DNA of 64,000 nucleotides from Bacillus changyiensis (GTDB lineage Bacteria > Bacillota > Bacilli > Bacillales > Bacillaceae): positions 81,641 through 145,640 of the forward strand of contig NZ_JAQFWW010000007.1 in assembly GCF_027706145.1 (NCBI RefSeq), written 5' to 3'. The translations under genes were made by a program, and so were the position numbers. Position 1 is the stretch's first letter. Each line of letters opens with the position of its first letter. Below, one piece after another: positions 8,064-17,029 of the stretch. The notes under the pieces are model-generated. The model had not been told where the DNA came from. It made no database searches and was given only the letters and a program-made list of their open reading frames with translations.

Positions 8064-8303
8064 TCAGCCCTTTAATGAAGCAATGTCATTTCTACCAACA
8101 CCGTAATGCTTACAAATTCTTCGATAAGATACCCCCTTTCGGAGTAGGATATTAACATTTTCAAGAGATAACGGCTTTTCAAAATAATGTTTCACGATTA
8201 CAGTGTTCAAAGCCATTTTCATTCTTGCTGACCAATTACCTTTAAGTTTTCTCGCTAATGGAACGGCTTCTTTCATAAGTACATGAGTTTCTTTTCTATT
8301 CAT
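8064..8303 (-). CDS. ydzL: YdzL-like small helix-turn-helix protein
   Basis: A 79-residue basic protein. The C-terminal part (GVSYRRICKHYGVGRNDIASLKG) reads like a helix-turn-helix, so it may bind DNA. It lies directly after the xis-like gene and occupies the ydzL slot of ICEBs1; the symbol is positional. It starts 1 bp after the xis-like stop codon region, so the two are probably cotranslated. Confidence 0.5.
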   Translation of the reverse strand: MNRKETHVLMKEAVPLARKLKGNWSARMKMALNTVIVKHYFEKPLSLENVNILLRKGVSYRRICKHYGVGRNDIASLKG

Positions 8304-8489
8304 TCAAATCACCTGATTTCTTTTATACATATACCTACTTTCAAATTTAGTCTTGTTAATGCGCCCTTTAATTACCTCATATCCTTCATTTTCCAACTCC
8401 TTATTTAATTTTCTAATAATGTTATATGCTTTTGCTTGTTTAATTCCTAGAATACCTTGCACATCATCCACAGTATAAAATTCTTTCAT
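8304..8489 (-). CDS. xis: Xis-like recombination directionality factor
   Basis: ATG 8489 is preceded by GGGAGGA and gives 61 residues (MKEFYTVDDVQGILGIKQAK...). This is a winged-helix excisionase-like opening (YTVDDVQ-ILG-KAYNII-LN-EL). Size and position, divergent from immR and first in the leftward operon, match xis of ICEBs1, which directs integrase towards excision. A longer frame to 8582 exists but lacks a ribosome-binding site. No integrase partner is seen in the window. Confidence 0.65.
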   Translation of the reverse strand: MKEFYTVDDVQGILGIKQAKAYNIIRKLNKELENEGYEVIKGRINKTKFESRYMYKRNQVI

Positions 8490-8538
8490 AAAATCCTCCC
8501 TTCCTAGAAAAATGTAAGACCTCTTGTGGATTAATTTA

Positions 8539-8567
8539 ATTATAACTCTTCTATAAGGAGATGTAAA
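8539..8567 (-). promoter_or_regulatory. Probable promoter of the xis-helP-con operon
   Basis: On the minus strand TTTACA (8562-8567), a 17-bp spacer and TATAAT (8539-8544) form a near-consensus sigma-A promoter about 50 bp ahead of the xis-like start. In ICEBs1 the equivalent promoter is repressed by ImmR and drives excision and transfer genes. A CAGCA-TT-TGCTG inverted repeat near 8712 in the same intergenic space could be an ImmR site (guess). Confidence 0.6.
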
Positions 8568-8765
8568 GAGAAAAAAGAACAATATGGAGAGTTTTTTATT
8601 AAATTATATAATCGTTAACTATTCACATAAGAATTCAAACCAAAAAACCGCCCTTAAAGGAGAGTATGTTATTATTTGTACACTTTTTGTTCCATAACGT
8701 TAAAAACTCAGCATTTGCTGGTATTATAATAATAACTCAACTTTTCGTGGAATGGATGATTAAAA

Positions 8766-9140
8766 ATGACACTAGGTGAAAGGTTAAAAAACGCAAGAAA
8801 AAAACTCGGCCTCTCCCAGAAACAGGTTGCTGAAAAGGTTAACTCTACAGAAAAAACAATATCAAATTATGAAAGAAATTATAGAGATCCTGATACAGAG
8901 ACATTAATAAAACTAAGCGATCTTTATAATGTAACAACTGATTATTTGTTAGGTCGTACACCAAAGAAAGCATCAAAGCTTGATGAGACAGTAAATGAAG
9001 CTATTGAAGAATTAAAAAACGAAGATACACTGCTTTTTATGAAAAACAATGAAGAAATCGATGAAGAAACAGCTCGTTTGATTAAACAAGCGTTAATTAA
9101 TGGGATTAAATACGTTGATGCTATGAAAAAGAAAGAGTGA
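8766..9140 (+). CDS. immR: ImmR-type repressor of the ICE
   Basis: A 124-residue protein with an N-terminal HTH_XRE (Cro/CI) domain (MTLGERLKNARKKLGLSQKQVAEKV...; helix-turn-helix about residues 16-37). It matches ImmR of ICEBs1 (about 127 aa), which represses xis and gives immunity to a second copy. It is divergent from xis and overlaps immA by the GTGA junction. ICEBs1 ImmR is removed by ImmA after SOS or RapI signals; the same pairing is seen here. Confidence 0.88.
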   Translation: MTLGERLKNARKKLGLSQKQVAEKVNSTEKTISNYERNYRDPDTETLIKLSDLYNVTTDYLLGRTPKKASKLDETVNEAIEELKNEDTLLFMKNNEEIDEETARLIKQALINGIKYVDAMKKKE

Positions 9141-9622
9141 TCCTTATTTACCCATCTTTAAACATTAAGCATAAAGCCGAAAGCATTATTAAAGAATATA
9201 AAACAAATGATGTATATGAAATTTGTGCAAATCTCAAAATAATTATCCTCGAGGAAGATTTGGGATGTATCAAAGGATTTCTTCAATATTATGAAGAAGA
9301 AAATGAATACATTATACATGTAAACAAACAATCAAAACATCCAGAAATTATTATCGCACATGAATTAGGACATTTCATTCTCCATAAGAACTTAAATATA
9401 TTTAAATTGGAAAAATGTTCCCTTGTTTTTGGTTCAAAATTAGAAAACCAAGCAAATATTTTTGCTTCTGAAATTTTAATTACAGACAAAATGTTAATAG
9501 ATGAGTTACCTAGAATTAACGACTGGACGCATAAACAAATAGCGTCTTTTTTCAAAGTTCCTTTGTTCGTTATTGAGTATAAATTTTTTCGAAAAAAACT
9601 TTTATCTCAAAACACCCTATAA
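9137..9622 (+). CDS. immA: ImmA-type metalloprotease (anti-repressor)
   Basis: A 161-residue protein with the zinc-protease motif HELGHF at about residues 74-79 (DUF955/ImmA-IrrE family). ImmA cleaves ImmR and so derepresses the element. It starts with GTG overlapping the immR stop (GTGA), which indicates translational coupling. In ICEBs1 the integrase gene follows immA directly; here a terminator and a chromosomal gene follow. Confidence 0.88.
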   Translation: MILIYPSLNIKHKAESIIKEYKTNDVYEICANLKIIILEEDLGCIKGFLQYYEEENEYIIHVNKQSKHPEIIIAHELGHFILHKNLNIFKLEKCSLVFGSKLENQANIFASEILITDKMLIDELPRINDWTHKQIASFFKVPLFVIEYKFFRKKLLSQNTL

Positions 9623-9634
9623 ATAAAAAAACTT

Positions 9635-9666
9635 AAGGTTAAAATGAATGCTTTAATCCTTTTTTT
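9635..9666 (+). terminator. Terminator of immR-immA
   Basis: AAGGTTAAA pairs with TTTAATCCTT (one bulge) and is followed by a run of T. It ends the immR-immA unit before yyaL and is probably near the right end of the ICE. Confidence 0.6.
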
Positions 9667-9717
9667 AACATGCTATAAAAGAACACATGAAATTATTTTT
9701 AGAAAGAAGGTGATCCC

Positions 9718-11789
9718 ATGCCCACAAATCATAAGCCCAATAGATTGATTAAAGAGAAGTCTCCTTATTTACTTCAACATGCTTACAATCCAATTGATTG
9801 GTATACATGGTGTGCTGAAGCATTTGAAAAAGCAAAACGCGAAAACAAACCCATTCTCCTATCTATTGGGTATGGGTAGCTAAACGAACATGCCATTGGT
9901 GTCACGTCATGGCCCATGAAAGCTTTGAAGACCAGGAAGTTGCAGACCTTCTAAATGAAAAATTTGTCTCAATTAAAGTTGATCGTGAGGAACGACCTGA
10001 TGTTGATTCAATCTATATGACCATTTGTCAAATGATGACTGGTCAGGGCGGTTGGCCGTTAAATGTGTTTTTAACGCCTGAACAGAAACCGTTTTATGCA
10101 GGTACTTATTTTCCGAAGACAAGCCGTTTTAATCGACCGGGGTTTATTGAAGTTTTAGAACATCTTTCAGATACGTTTACAAAAAGCCGTGACCATGTTG
10201 AAGAGGTTGCTGACAATGCAACCAAACATTTAAGCATAAAAGCGAAAAGTACTGCTGGTGATTCACTTGATGAAGGAGTTTTGAAACGGACATTTGAACA
10301 GCTTAATAAGAGCTTTGATACTGAATACGGCGGGTTTGGCAGTGCGCCAAAATTCCCTATTCCACACATGCTAACCTTTCTGCTTCGCTACTATCGATTC
10401 AGTGCTGAAGAAAAAGCCTTACATATGGTGACAAAGACACTGGACAGTATGGCAGATGGAGGGATTTACGACCATATTGGCTACGGATTTGCTCGCTATT
10501 CGACAGATCGAAAATGGCTTGTTCCCCATTTTGAAAAAATGCTTTATGATAACGCTTTATTATTAATGGCTTACACCGAAGCCTATCAAGTGACAAACAA
10601 TGAACGGTATAAAACGATTTCCGAACAAATCATTACGTTTATCAAGCGAGAAATGACCAGTGACAAAGGTGCTTTTTATTCAGCCCTTGATGCAGATACA
10701 GAAGGTGTTGAAGGCAAATACTACGTCTGGTCTAAAGAAGAAATTCTCGAAACACTAGGGAAAGATCTCGGTGAACTGTACTGTCAGACCTATAACATCA
10801 CAGCTGAAGGAAATTTTGAGGGACACAATATCCCCAACCTGATTCATTTTCGTGGTGATAGAACTGATGAGGAACTAAACCACAAACTTGAAGAAGCAAA
10901 CCAACAGCTTTTTAAAAAACGACAAGAACGCGTATACCCTCATGTGGATGATAAAGTCCTTACATCATGGAATGCCTTAATGATCGCGGGGCTCGCCAAA
11001 GCAGCAAAAGTGTTTCAGTCACCTGACTATATGAAAATGGCGGTAACCGCTGCTACCTTTATCGAAAACGAATTGGTCAAAGACGGTCGCCTGATGGTTC
11101 GCTACCGTGATGGTGAAGTGAAACATAAAGGGTTTATTGATGACTATGCATTTTTGCTTTGGGCATATCTTGAATTATATGAAGCTTCCTTTGATTTGAG
11201 CTATTTGCAGAAAGCCAAACAATTAACAGCGGGTATGTTGGATCTGTTTTTAGACAAGGAAAGTGGCGGGTTTTATTTCACAGGCCATGATGCGGAGAAT
11301 TTAATTGTACGGGATAAAGAAATATATGATGGTGCCTTACCTTCTGGAAATGGTGTGGCAGCCGTGCACCTTTTGCCCTTGGGACGGTTGACAGGTGATC
11401 TGTCATTGATTGATCAAGTTACAAAAATGTTTTCAGCATTTCATGGAGATGTCTCATCATATCCAAACGGTCATACAAACTTTCTCCAAAGTTTATTAAG
11501 CCATGTCATGCCGCAAAAAGAAATTGTTATTCTCGGAAAACAAAATGATCAAAACAGGCAGACGATCATCACAGCATTACAGCAAGCATTTCAACCACAA
11601 TATACTATTCTTGTTGCCGAAACACCAAACGATTTTCAAGGGATTGCAGAATTCGCAACAGACTATCATACCATTGAGGACAAAACAACAGTCTATGTTT
11701 GTGAAAATTTTGCCTGTCAGCAGCCAACAACAAACATAGACGAAGTACTGGAACGTTTAATCAATCGAGAGAACGGGAAAAACGACTAA
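9718..11789 (+). pseudogene. yyaL: yyaL, thioredoxin-fold/six-hairpin protein, broken by a small insertion
   Basis: ATG 9718 has a good AAGAAGGTGA ribosome-binding site. The frame reads [16 protein letters not shown]...LLSIGYG and stops at TAG 9877. The family continues [22 protein letters not shown], and exactly this text resumes in another frame from about 9888 (CHWCHVM), with ATG 9909 opening a 626-residue frame. Net change is about 11 extra bases at codon 53, just before the CxxC-like CHWC motif. YyaL proteins (about 690 aa) join an N-terminal thioredoxin-like domain to an alpha/alpha barrel. Any product from 9909 lacks CHWC. A sequencing error is possible, but an 11-base insertion makes this less likely. 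Confidence 0.8.
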
Positions 11790-11813
11790 AACATTTGGAA
11801 AGGGGCAGTGCTA

Positions 11814-12026
11814 ATGAAAAGAAAAACCATCATGTCTAGTCTTGTTGTTTCCACAGTGGCGGTCGGACTCACTTCCTATTTTCTCAAACAATATATAAAG
11901 AAAGCGGAAAAATCGCTTCCGATCCATAAAGCAGGCAACCCGTCACCTGAAGATATTGAAGACAACAAAATGGTATCAGAAGGCTCCACCTATCCGGTTC
12001 AATATTATGATCAGCAAAAAAAATGA
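11814..12026 (+). CDS. Small membrane-anchored protein, unknown
   Basis: 70 residues with one N-terminal hydrophobic segment (about residues 7-25, ending near FLKQYIKK) followed by a polar tail. ATG 11814 lies 8 nt after AAAGGGG; an upstream in-frame GTG at 11808 is less well spaced. It lies 24 bp after yyaL and ends in a terminator overlapping its stop. I do not recognise it. Confidence 0.6.
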   Translation: MKRKTIMSSLVVSTVAVGLTSYFLKQYIKKAEKSLPIHKAGNPSPEDIEDNKMVSEGSTYPVQYYDQQKK

Positions 12027-12054
12027 GCTGCCACAATCTTGGCAGCTCTTTATA
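12025..12054 (+). terminator. Terminator overlapping the stop of the 70-aa gene
   Basis: GAGCTGCC (12025-12032) and GGCAGCTC (12041-12048) form a perfect 8-bp stem followed by TTTATATTTT. It separates the rightward yyaL unit from the converging ybxH gene. Confidence 0.8.
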
Positions 12055-12241
12055 TTTTGTTCTCATAGCAATAGTGATTCACCAATTCTTCAATCAAATC
12101 ATGCTCTGGAAACTCACCTTCAAAATCAAATCGAATTTCCTCGACAAATTGTCCGCGTCTGTAAACATGGATGGCTCCATTTTGCCTTGTCACACTATAT
12201 TCGGGTTCAAACGTATACCCGTTTCGCTCGATCGCTCCCAT
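12050..12241 (-). CDS. ybxH: YbxH-like small protein (DUF5370 type)
   Basis: ATG 12241, preceded by AAGGGCGG, gives 63 residues (MGAIERNGYTFEPEYSV...). Size, sequence character and the place just downstream of csgA match ybxH of B. subtilis as I remember it. It is soluble and acidic with several aromatic residues. Function unknown; csgA linkage suggests expression in the forespore. An upstream TTG at 12262 is a poorer start. Confidence 0.6.
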   Translation of the reverse strand: MGAIERNGYTFEPEYSVTRQNGAIHVYRRGQFVEEIRFDFEGEFPEHDLIEELVNHYCYENKI

Positions 12242-12258
12242 TTTTATCTGTCCGCCCT

Positions 12259-12501
12259 TCAAAACAGCAGTTCATATATTTCATTTAATTGTCTTAGTCG
12301 TACATCATCTTGCTCATTTTGAACATAATTCATTTCATGTTTCAATACCTGATTCAAAAACGACATTTCTCGCTGACTTAAATGTCGGGCAAACTCTTCC
12401 TCATTGGCATAATGTTTAAGTTTTTTATAAATACTCCGTCCTATATCATGCTGAAGATGGTTTGACAGGGACTCACGCAAATAACCTAATGTTGTATCCA
12501 T
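12259..12501 (-). CDS. csgA: CsgA, sigma-G-dependent sporulation protein
   Basis: ATG 12501, with AGGAGA about 7 nt upstream, gives 80 residues beginning MDTTLGYLRESLSNHLQ, close to B. subtilis CsgA (about 82 aa). That gene is transcribed by forespore sigma-G; its biochemical role is unknown. The protein is helical and charged, with no membrane segment. It is followed 18 bp later by ybxH, as in B. subtilis. Confidence 0.72.
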   Translation of the reverse strand: MDTTLGYLRESLSNHLQHDIGRSIYKKLKHYANEEEFARHLSQREMSFLNQVLKHEMNYVQNEQDDVRLRQLNEIYELLF

Positions 12502-12741
12502 TGGTCGTTCTCCTTTTTTTCTATAGCTTGAGTCAATCGAACACAATTCATTCACCCATTTTAAAATTGATCACCTCGCTTAGCTATTATTTTAAAAAAA
12601 CGAATAAGCATAAAATTACAATTTTATTAAAAATTTATACTATTTCATCATTTAATTTTAATATATAATGACATCAAATAGGTATTTACAATCATCAAAC
12701 ATCCAAATAAAGGATGTAATAATACGATGTGGAGGGATTTC

Positions 12742-13914
12742 ATGAGATTATTCAAAAAGTTTGTAACACTTCTTGTTGCTTTAGGTCTCACTTTTGGATT
12801 AGGGACAAGTCAAGTCTTTGCAGAAGAACAACCGACAAATCAGGAAACTGGCACAACAGTAGAAGATGCTCCTTCACTTCTACCCGGAGATTTCTTTTAT
12901 TTCACAAAAAAACTAAAAGAAAATGTTCAGCTTGCTTTAACATTTGATAACGTAAAAGAGGCTGAACTATTAGCATCTTTTGCCGAAGAACGTATTAAAG
13001 AAGCAGAAGCATTACTTGCACAGGGAGAAGAATCTTTAGCTCATGAAATTCTTGAAGAAGCCCTTGAACAACAAGAGGCTGCATTAGAAAAATACAAAGA
13101 GGAAACAGAAGATAAAACAGCGGATGAAGAGAACAAAGATACTGATGCAAAAGAACCGGTGTCTATTGATAAAGTTCGAGCAACCCTAGAAGAAAAATTT
13201 GCTTCTAATTTACTTGCACTACAAGCAGCATTAAATAAAATTGAAAACCCAACAGCAAAAGAAGCACTTCAAAAAAATATTGTAAAAGCAAAAGAAAAAC
13301 TGGAAAAGAAACTGAACAAAAAATTAGCCAAGTTAGAAGAAAAACAGCAAAAGGCTGAGAAAAAACGTTCTGAACTTGAAGAAAAATTAAAATCTGGTGA
13401 AATTGATGAACAAGAGTATAAAGATGAACTTGCTGAAATTGATAAAGAGTTAGCAGAAGAGCAAGATGAAGCGGTGAAAGATATTAGTGAAGAAGCTGAT
13501 GAAGCTGTCAAAGATTCTTTAGATGAAGATCGTCAAGATCAAGACAATAAAGATGAATCTGACGTTAATGAAGACAAAGACACAACACCTGCCAACACGA
13601 TTGAAAAACAACGCGAAAAACAGGCTGATAGAGAAGAAAAAGCAAAAGAGAGAGCAGAAAAGGCTCAAGAAAAACAACGTGAAGCTCTGGAAAAAAGGGC
13701 TGAAAGAGAACGTGAAAAAGCAGAAAAAAGAGCAGAACAAGCAAAAAAGGCTCAAGAAAAACAACGTGAAGCTCTGGAAAAACGAGCTGAAAGAGAACGT
13801 GAAAAAGCAGAAAAAAGAGCAGAGCAAGCAAAAAAAGCTCAAGAAAAACAACGTGAAGCTCTGAAAAAGCAAAAACAGAAAGAAGAAAACCAACAAGAAG
13901 ATCAAGATGAGTAA
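12742..13914 (+). CDS. Secreted DUF5667-type coiled-coil protein with 29-residue repeats
   Basis: ATG 12742 follows GGAGG. A Sec signal peptide (MRLFKKFVTLLVALGLTFGL..., cleavage probably after VFA) leads into a DUF5667-like segment (LLPGDFFYFTKKLKENVQLA, about residues 45-115). A long Glu/Lys coiled coil follows. Residues about 308-380 contain 2.4 copies of a 29-residue repeat (EKQREALEKRAEREREKAEK type), seen in DNA as an 87-bp repeat at 13663, 13750 and 13837. The total is 390 residues. It is probably exported and wall- or surface-associated; function unknown. It is a single gene with its own terminator. Confidence 0.8.
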   Translation: MRLFKKFVTLLVALGLTFGLGTSQVFAEEQPTNQETGTTVEDAPSLLPGDFFYFTKKLKENVQLALTFDNVKEAELLASFAEERIKEAEALLAQGEESLAHEILEEALEQQEAALEKYKEETEDKTADEENKDTDAKEPVSIDKVRATLEEKFASNLLALQAALNKIENPTAKEALQKNIVKAKEKLEKKLNKKLAKLEEKQQKAEKKRSELEEKLKSGEIDEQEYKDELAEIDKELAEEQDEAVKDISEEADEAVKDSLDEDRQDQDNKDESDVNEDKDTTPANTIEKQREKQADREEKAKERAEKAQEKQREALEKRAEREREKAEKRAEQAKKAQEKQREALEKRAEREREKAEKRAEQAKKAQEKQREALKKQKQKEENQQEDQDE

Positions 13915-13922
13915 TTTCCCAT

Positions 13923-13952
13923 GAGCAGGCGATTTAGAGCCTGCTCTTTTTT
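13923..13952 (+). terminator. Terminator after the coiled-coil gene
   Basis: GAGCAGGC and GCCTGCTC form a perfect 8-bp stem with an 8-nt loop, followed by TTTTTT. Confidence 0.88.
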
Positions 13953-14055
13953 CTTGAAATCCTTACAAATAATATGGTATAAGAAGGAGTGATTACCATT
14001 AAAATACTAGTTCTATAGTTTCTGCTTCATATTTTGAATTAAGGGGTTATTTAAC

Positions 14056-15783
14056 ATGAAAACAGAAAAAAGTAGTCAACAATCGTTCCTCTCATTCATT
14101 CTCACAACAAACATCCCTAAACTAGCACTAGTGATTGGGCTATGCACAAGCCTTGTCACCACATTAGTTGGATTAGCAATCCCGTTATTAACGAGACAAA
14201 TGGTTGATGGCTTCTCTACCAATTCCATTACTCTGGCTTTAGTCGGAGTTATCGCTCTCGTTTTTATCACTCAAGCCGTTTGCAGTGGAATTTCAACCTA
14301 TTTACTCTCCTATTGCGGGCAAAAAGCGGTCGCTTCTTTAAGGGAGCAGATGTGGTTTAAATTACTGCGGCTTCCTGTTCGTTACTTTGATAAAAAAACA
14401 AGTGGTGAAACTGTCAGCCGCGTTGTCAATGATACGGGCATCATTAAAGATTTAATTTCTGATCATTTTCCGCAATTTATCACAGGTGTCATTTCCATCA
14501 TTGGCTCAATTATCATTTTATTATTTTTGGATTGGAAAATGACGCTTTTAATGCTCATTTCTGTTCCTGTCACAACCATCATCATGATTCCGCTCGGTAG
14601 AAAAATGGAGAAAATCTCTAAAGGGTTACAGGATGAAACAGCTTCATTTACCGGAGATGTCCAACAAACGTTAAGTGAAATCAGATTGATGAAGGCATCT
14701 AATGCTGAACATACAGAAAGAATAAAAGGAGCATCAGGGATTTCAAAATTATTAGGATACGGTCTTAAAGAAGCACGTATTTTTGCACTAGTTTCCCCAC
14801 TCATACAACTTGTTGTAATGTTGGTCATTGTCATGATTATTGCTTATGGTGGAATTCGTGTTTCTGACGGTACAATGACAACCGGCTCTCTTGTCGCATT
14901 TTTGCTTTATCTGTTTCAAATCATTTTTCCAATCACATCCTTTACATTGTTCTTCACCCAAGTTCAAAAAGCAAAAGGAGCAACAAAACGGATCATTGAG
15001 GTTTTAAATTTAGATGAAGAACAAGGAAATGAAGGAATTGACATGGATATTACAAATCAACCGATCCATGTTGAGAACCTTTCTTTTTCCTATAGTGATG
15101 ATGAACCCGTTTTACATGATATATCATTTCATATCGAGCCTGGTCAAATGATTGCGTTTGCAGGGCCAAGCGGTGGTGGCAAAACGACAATGTTTGCCTT
15201 ACTGGAGCGCTTTTATGAACCAAATGCAGGAGTAATCAAAATTGGTGATACACCCATCCAAAAGCTATCAATGAAATCTTGGCGGAGCCAAATCGGTTAT
15301 GTATCACAAGACAGCCCAATGATGGCCGGAACAATTAGGGAGAACCTTTGCTATGGATTAGATCATGAGGTGGATGATCAAAAACTATGGCAAGTAGCAG
15401 AAATGGCTTTTGCCGATACATTTATAAAACAATTTCCCAACCAGTTTGAAACGAAAGTTGGCGAGCGTGGTGTGAGACTATCAGGAGGACAGCGTCAGCG
15501 AATTGCGATCGCTCGCGCCTTTTTACGAGATCCAAAAATTTTGATGATGGATGAAGCAACAGCAAGCCTTGACAGTCAATCAGAAAGAATTGTCCAACAA
15601 GCATTGACAAGGCTGATGGAAGGACGGACCACCTTTGTCATCGCCCACCGCTTATCAACAATTGTCAACGCCGATCAGATTATATTTATCGAAAAAGGTA
15701 AAATCACAGGAATCGGGCGTCATCATGAATTAGTAGCTTCACATCCTTTATACCATGAGTTTGCTGAACAACAATTAACATAG
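14056..15783 (+). CDS. BmrA/LmrA-like ABC multidrug exporter (fused permease and ATPase)
   Basis: 575 residues. The N-terminal half has six transmembrane segments. The C-terminal half has Walker A GPSGGGKT (about 371-378), signature LSGGQRQR (about 475), Walker B ILMMDEA (about 496) and H-loop IAHRLS. This is the half-transporter layout of BmrA/LmrA, which export drugs as homodimers. It is followed 5 bp later by an erythromycin-esterase-like gene, so both are probably cotranscribed as an antibiotic-resistance pair. Substrate is not deducible. Confidence 0.85.
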   Translation: MKTEKSSQQSFLSFILTTNIPKLALVIGLCTSLVTTLVGLAIPLLTRQMVDGFSTNSITLALVGVIALVFITQAVCSGISTYLLSYCGQKAVASLREQMWFKLLRLPVRYFDKKTSGETVSRVVNDTGIIKDLISDHFPQFITGVISIIGSIIILLFLDWKMTLLMLISVPVTTIIMIPLGRKMEKISKGLQDETASFTGDVQQTLSEIRLMKASNAEHTERIKGASGISKLLGYGLKEARIFALVSPLIQLVVMLVIVMIIAYGGIRVSDGTMTTGSLVAFLLYLFQIIFPITSFTLFFTQVQKAKGATKRIIEVLNLDEEQGNEGIDMDITNQPIHVENLSFSYSDDEPVLHDISFHIEPGQMIAFAGPSGGGKTTMFALLERFYEPNAGVIKIGDTPIQKLSMKSWRSQIGYVSQDSPMMAGTIRENLCYGLDHEVDDQKLWQVAEMAFADTFIKQFPNQFETKVGERGVRLSGGQRQRIAIARAFLRDPKILMMDEATASLDSQSERIVQQALTRLMEGRTTFVIAHRLSTIVNADQIIFIEKGKITGIGRHHELVASHPLYHEFAEQQLT

Positions 15784-15788
15784 GGGTT

Positions 15789-16967
15789 ATGATGAATCAA
15801 GAAGGATGGACAAAAGAAAACGTTCATGAAATCAATGATCAATTAGAATCGTTCTCATTTTTAGATCAATATTTACAAAATAAAAGAATCGTTTTTTTAG
15901 GTGAAAATGGTCATGGAGTTGCCCAACATAGTCAATTAAAAGTTCGCATGATTCAATATCTTCATGAACAGCTTGGTTTCAATCATATTCTCTTTGAGAG
16001 CGGTTTAGGTGAATGCAGTTATTTTAATGACTTTGAGAAAACGTTGGAACCAGAAAAGGTCATGAAGAAAACCATTTTTCCAGTTTGGCATACTGACGAA
16101 GTACTACAGCTTTTTAAGTATTTGAAAAAGTCTCATCTCCATTTAAGCGGGATTGATATACAATTCTCCTCTAGGGAGTTGATATTTTCGAAAAAGTTGG
16201 TAGATATGATGTCTAAACTTGATCCGTCTTATTCAGAGAAAGTCTGGATAATGGAGAATGACGTTTTAGCACTAGATAAAGAAAAAAGAGGACGAGCCTA
16301 TTTTTTACCTTTCTACAGAAGGAATATAAGAACATGCAGAACACTCAAGAATGCCTATAAAGAATTACTCAACTTTCTAGACCAGCATGAAGAAGAAATC
16401 ACAAATCATATACCAGAAACGAGTTATTTTCAAATCATTAGACGGGTTATTGCGAAGCGCATTGACTTTATTTCAATGCTTTCCCATGGTATGAGAAAAG
16501 CATTACAAATTCGTGATCAAGCAATGGCTGATAATCTTAAATGGTATGTGACAAACATGTACCCTGACGAAAAAGTCATCATCTGGGCACACAATGGTCA
16601 TATTGCGAAAAACATTAAAAATATAATAGGTTTTCGTTCAATCGGCTCCTATTTACCTGAATCAATTAAAACACAGTCTTACAGGATCGGCATGTTTATG
16701 TATGAAGGATCGGCCGCTCACAATAATAGAGAGGTATATGAAGTGAAGAAGCCACCCCAACACAGCATTGAACAATACATGGCTTCAACTCATTTACCCA
16801 TATCCTTTCTGGATCTCACTAGTCCTTCAAATCATGGTGATTCGATGTGGATACACGACACGATCACTGCAATGGATGGGGGTCTTGGTGAAATGACCAT
16901 AAAACCTTCTGGACAATACGATGGTCTTGTTCTAGTGAAGAGCGTCACTCCCCCAACATATATTTGA
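15789..16967 (+). CDS. Erythromycin-esterase-family hydrolase
   Basis: 392 residues with the Ere-family motifs FLGENGHG (about residues 36-43, containing the conserved Glu), FESG, and WAHNGHI (about 267-273). Members such as EreA/EreB open macrolide lactones, but many homologues act on unknown substrates. It starts 5 bp after the ABC exporter, with GGGGTT as ribosome-binding site; either of the two initial Met codons may be used. The enzyme fold is clear, the macrolide activity is not proven. Confidence 0.8.
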   Translation: MMNQEGWTKENVHEINDQLESFSFLDQYLQNKRIVFLGENGHGVAQHSQLKVRMIQYLHEQLGFNHILFESGLGECSYFNDFEKTLEPEKVMKKTIFPVWHTDEVLQLFKYLKKSHLHLSGIDIQFSSRELIFSKKLVDMMSKLDPSYSEKVWIMENDVLALDKEKRGRAYFLPFYRRNIRTCRTLKNAYKELLNFLDQHEEEITNHIPETSYFQIIRRVIAKRIDFISMLSHGMRKALQIRDQAMADNLKWYVTNMYPDEKVIIWAHNGHIAKNIKNIIGFRSIGSYLPESIKTQSYRIGMFMYEGSAAHNNREVYEVKKPPQHSIEQYMASTHLPISFLDLTSPSNHGDSMWIHDTITAMDGGLGEMTIKPSGQYDGLVLVKSVTPPTYI

Positions 16968-16991
16968 ACATTGAAATATTGATATAGAAAA

Positions 16992-17017
16992 GCTCCCCTA
17001 TCTTTTTTTAGGGGAGC
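16992..17017 (-). terminator. Terminator of ybxG (shared convergent site)
   Basis: GCTCCCCT/AGGGGAGC is a perfect 8-bp stem. On the minus strand it is followed by CTTTTC, fitting termination of ybxG. It also faces the end of the ere-like gene. Confidence 0.7.
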
Positions 17018-17029
17018 AACTGTAAGCCA

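Noticed and set aside
9623..9882. ICE inserted inside yyaL, with the lesion as an attachment site
   Set aside because: The yyaL 5' end, with its own ribosome-binding site, is contiguous with the rest of the gene; only 11 extra bases are present, so the element is not inside the gene.
13519..13905. Long Phe/Leu-rich minus-strand frames opposite the coiled-coil gene
   Set aside because: They are antisense images of the Glu/Lys repeat (AAA/GAA codons read as TTT/TTC) and have no start signals.
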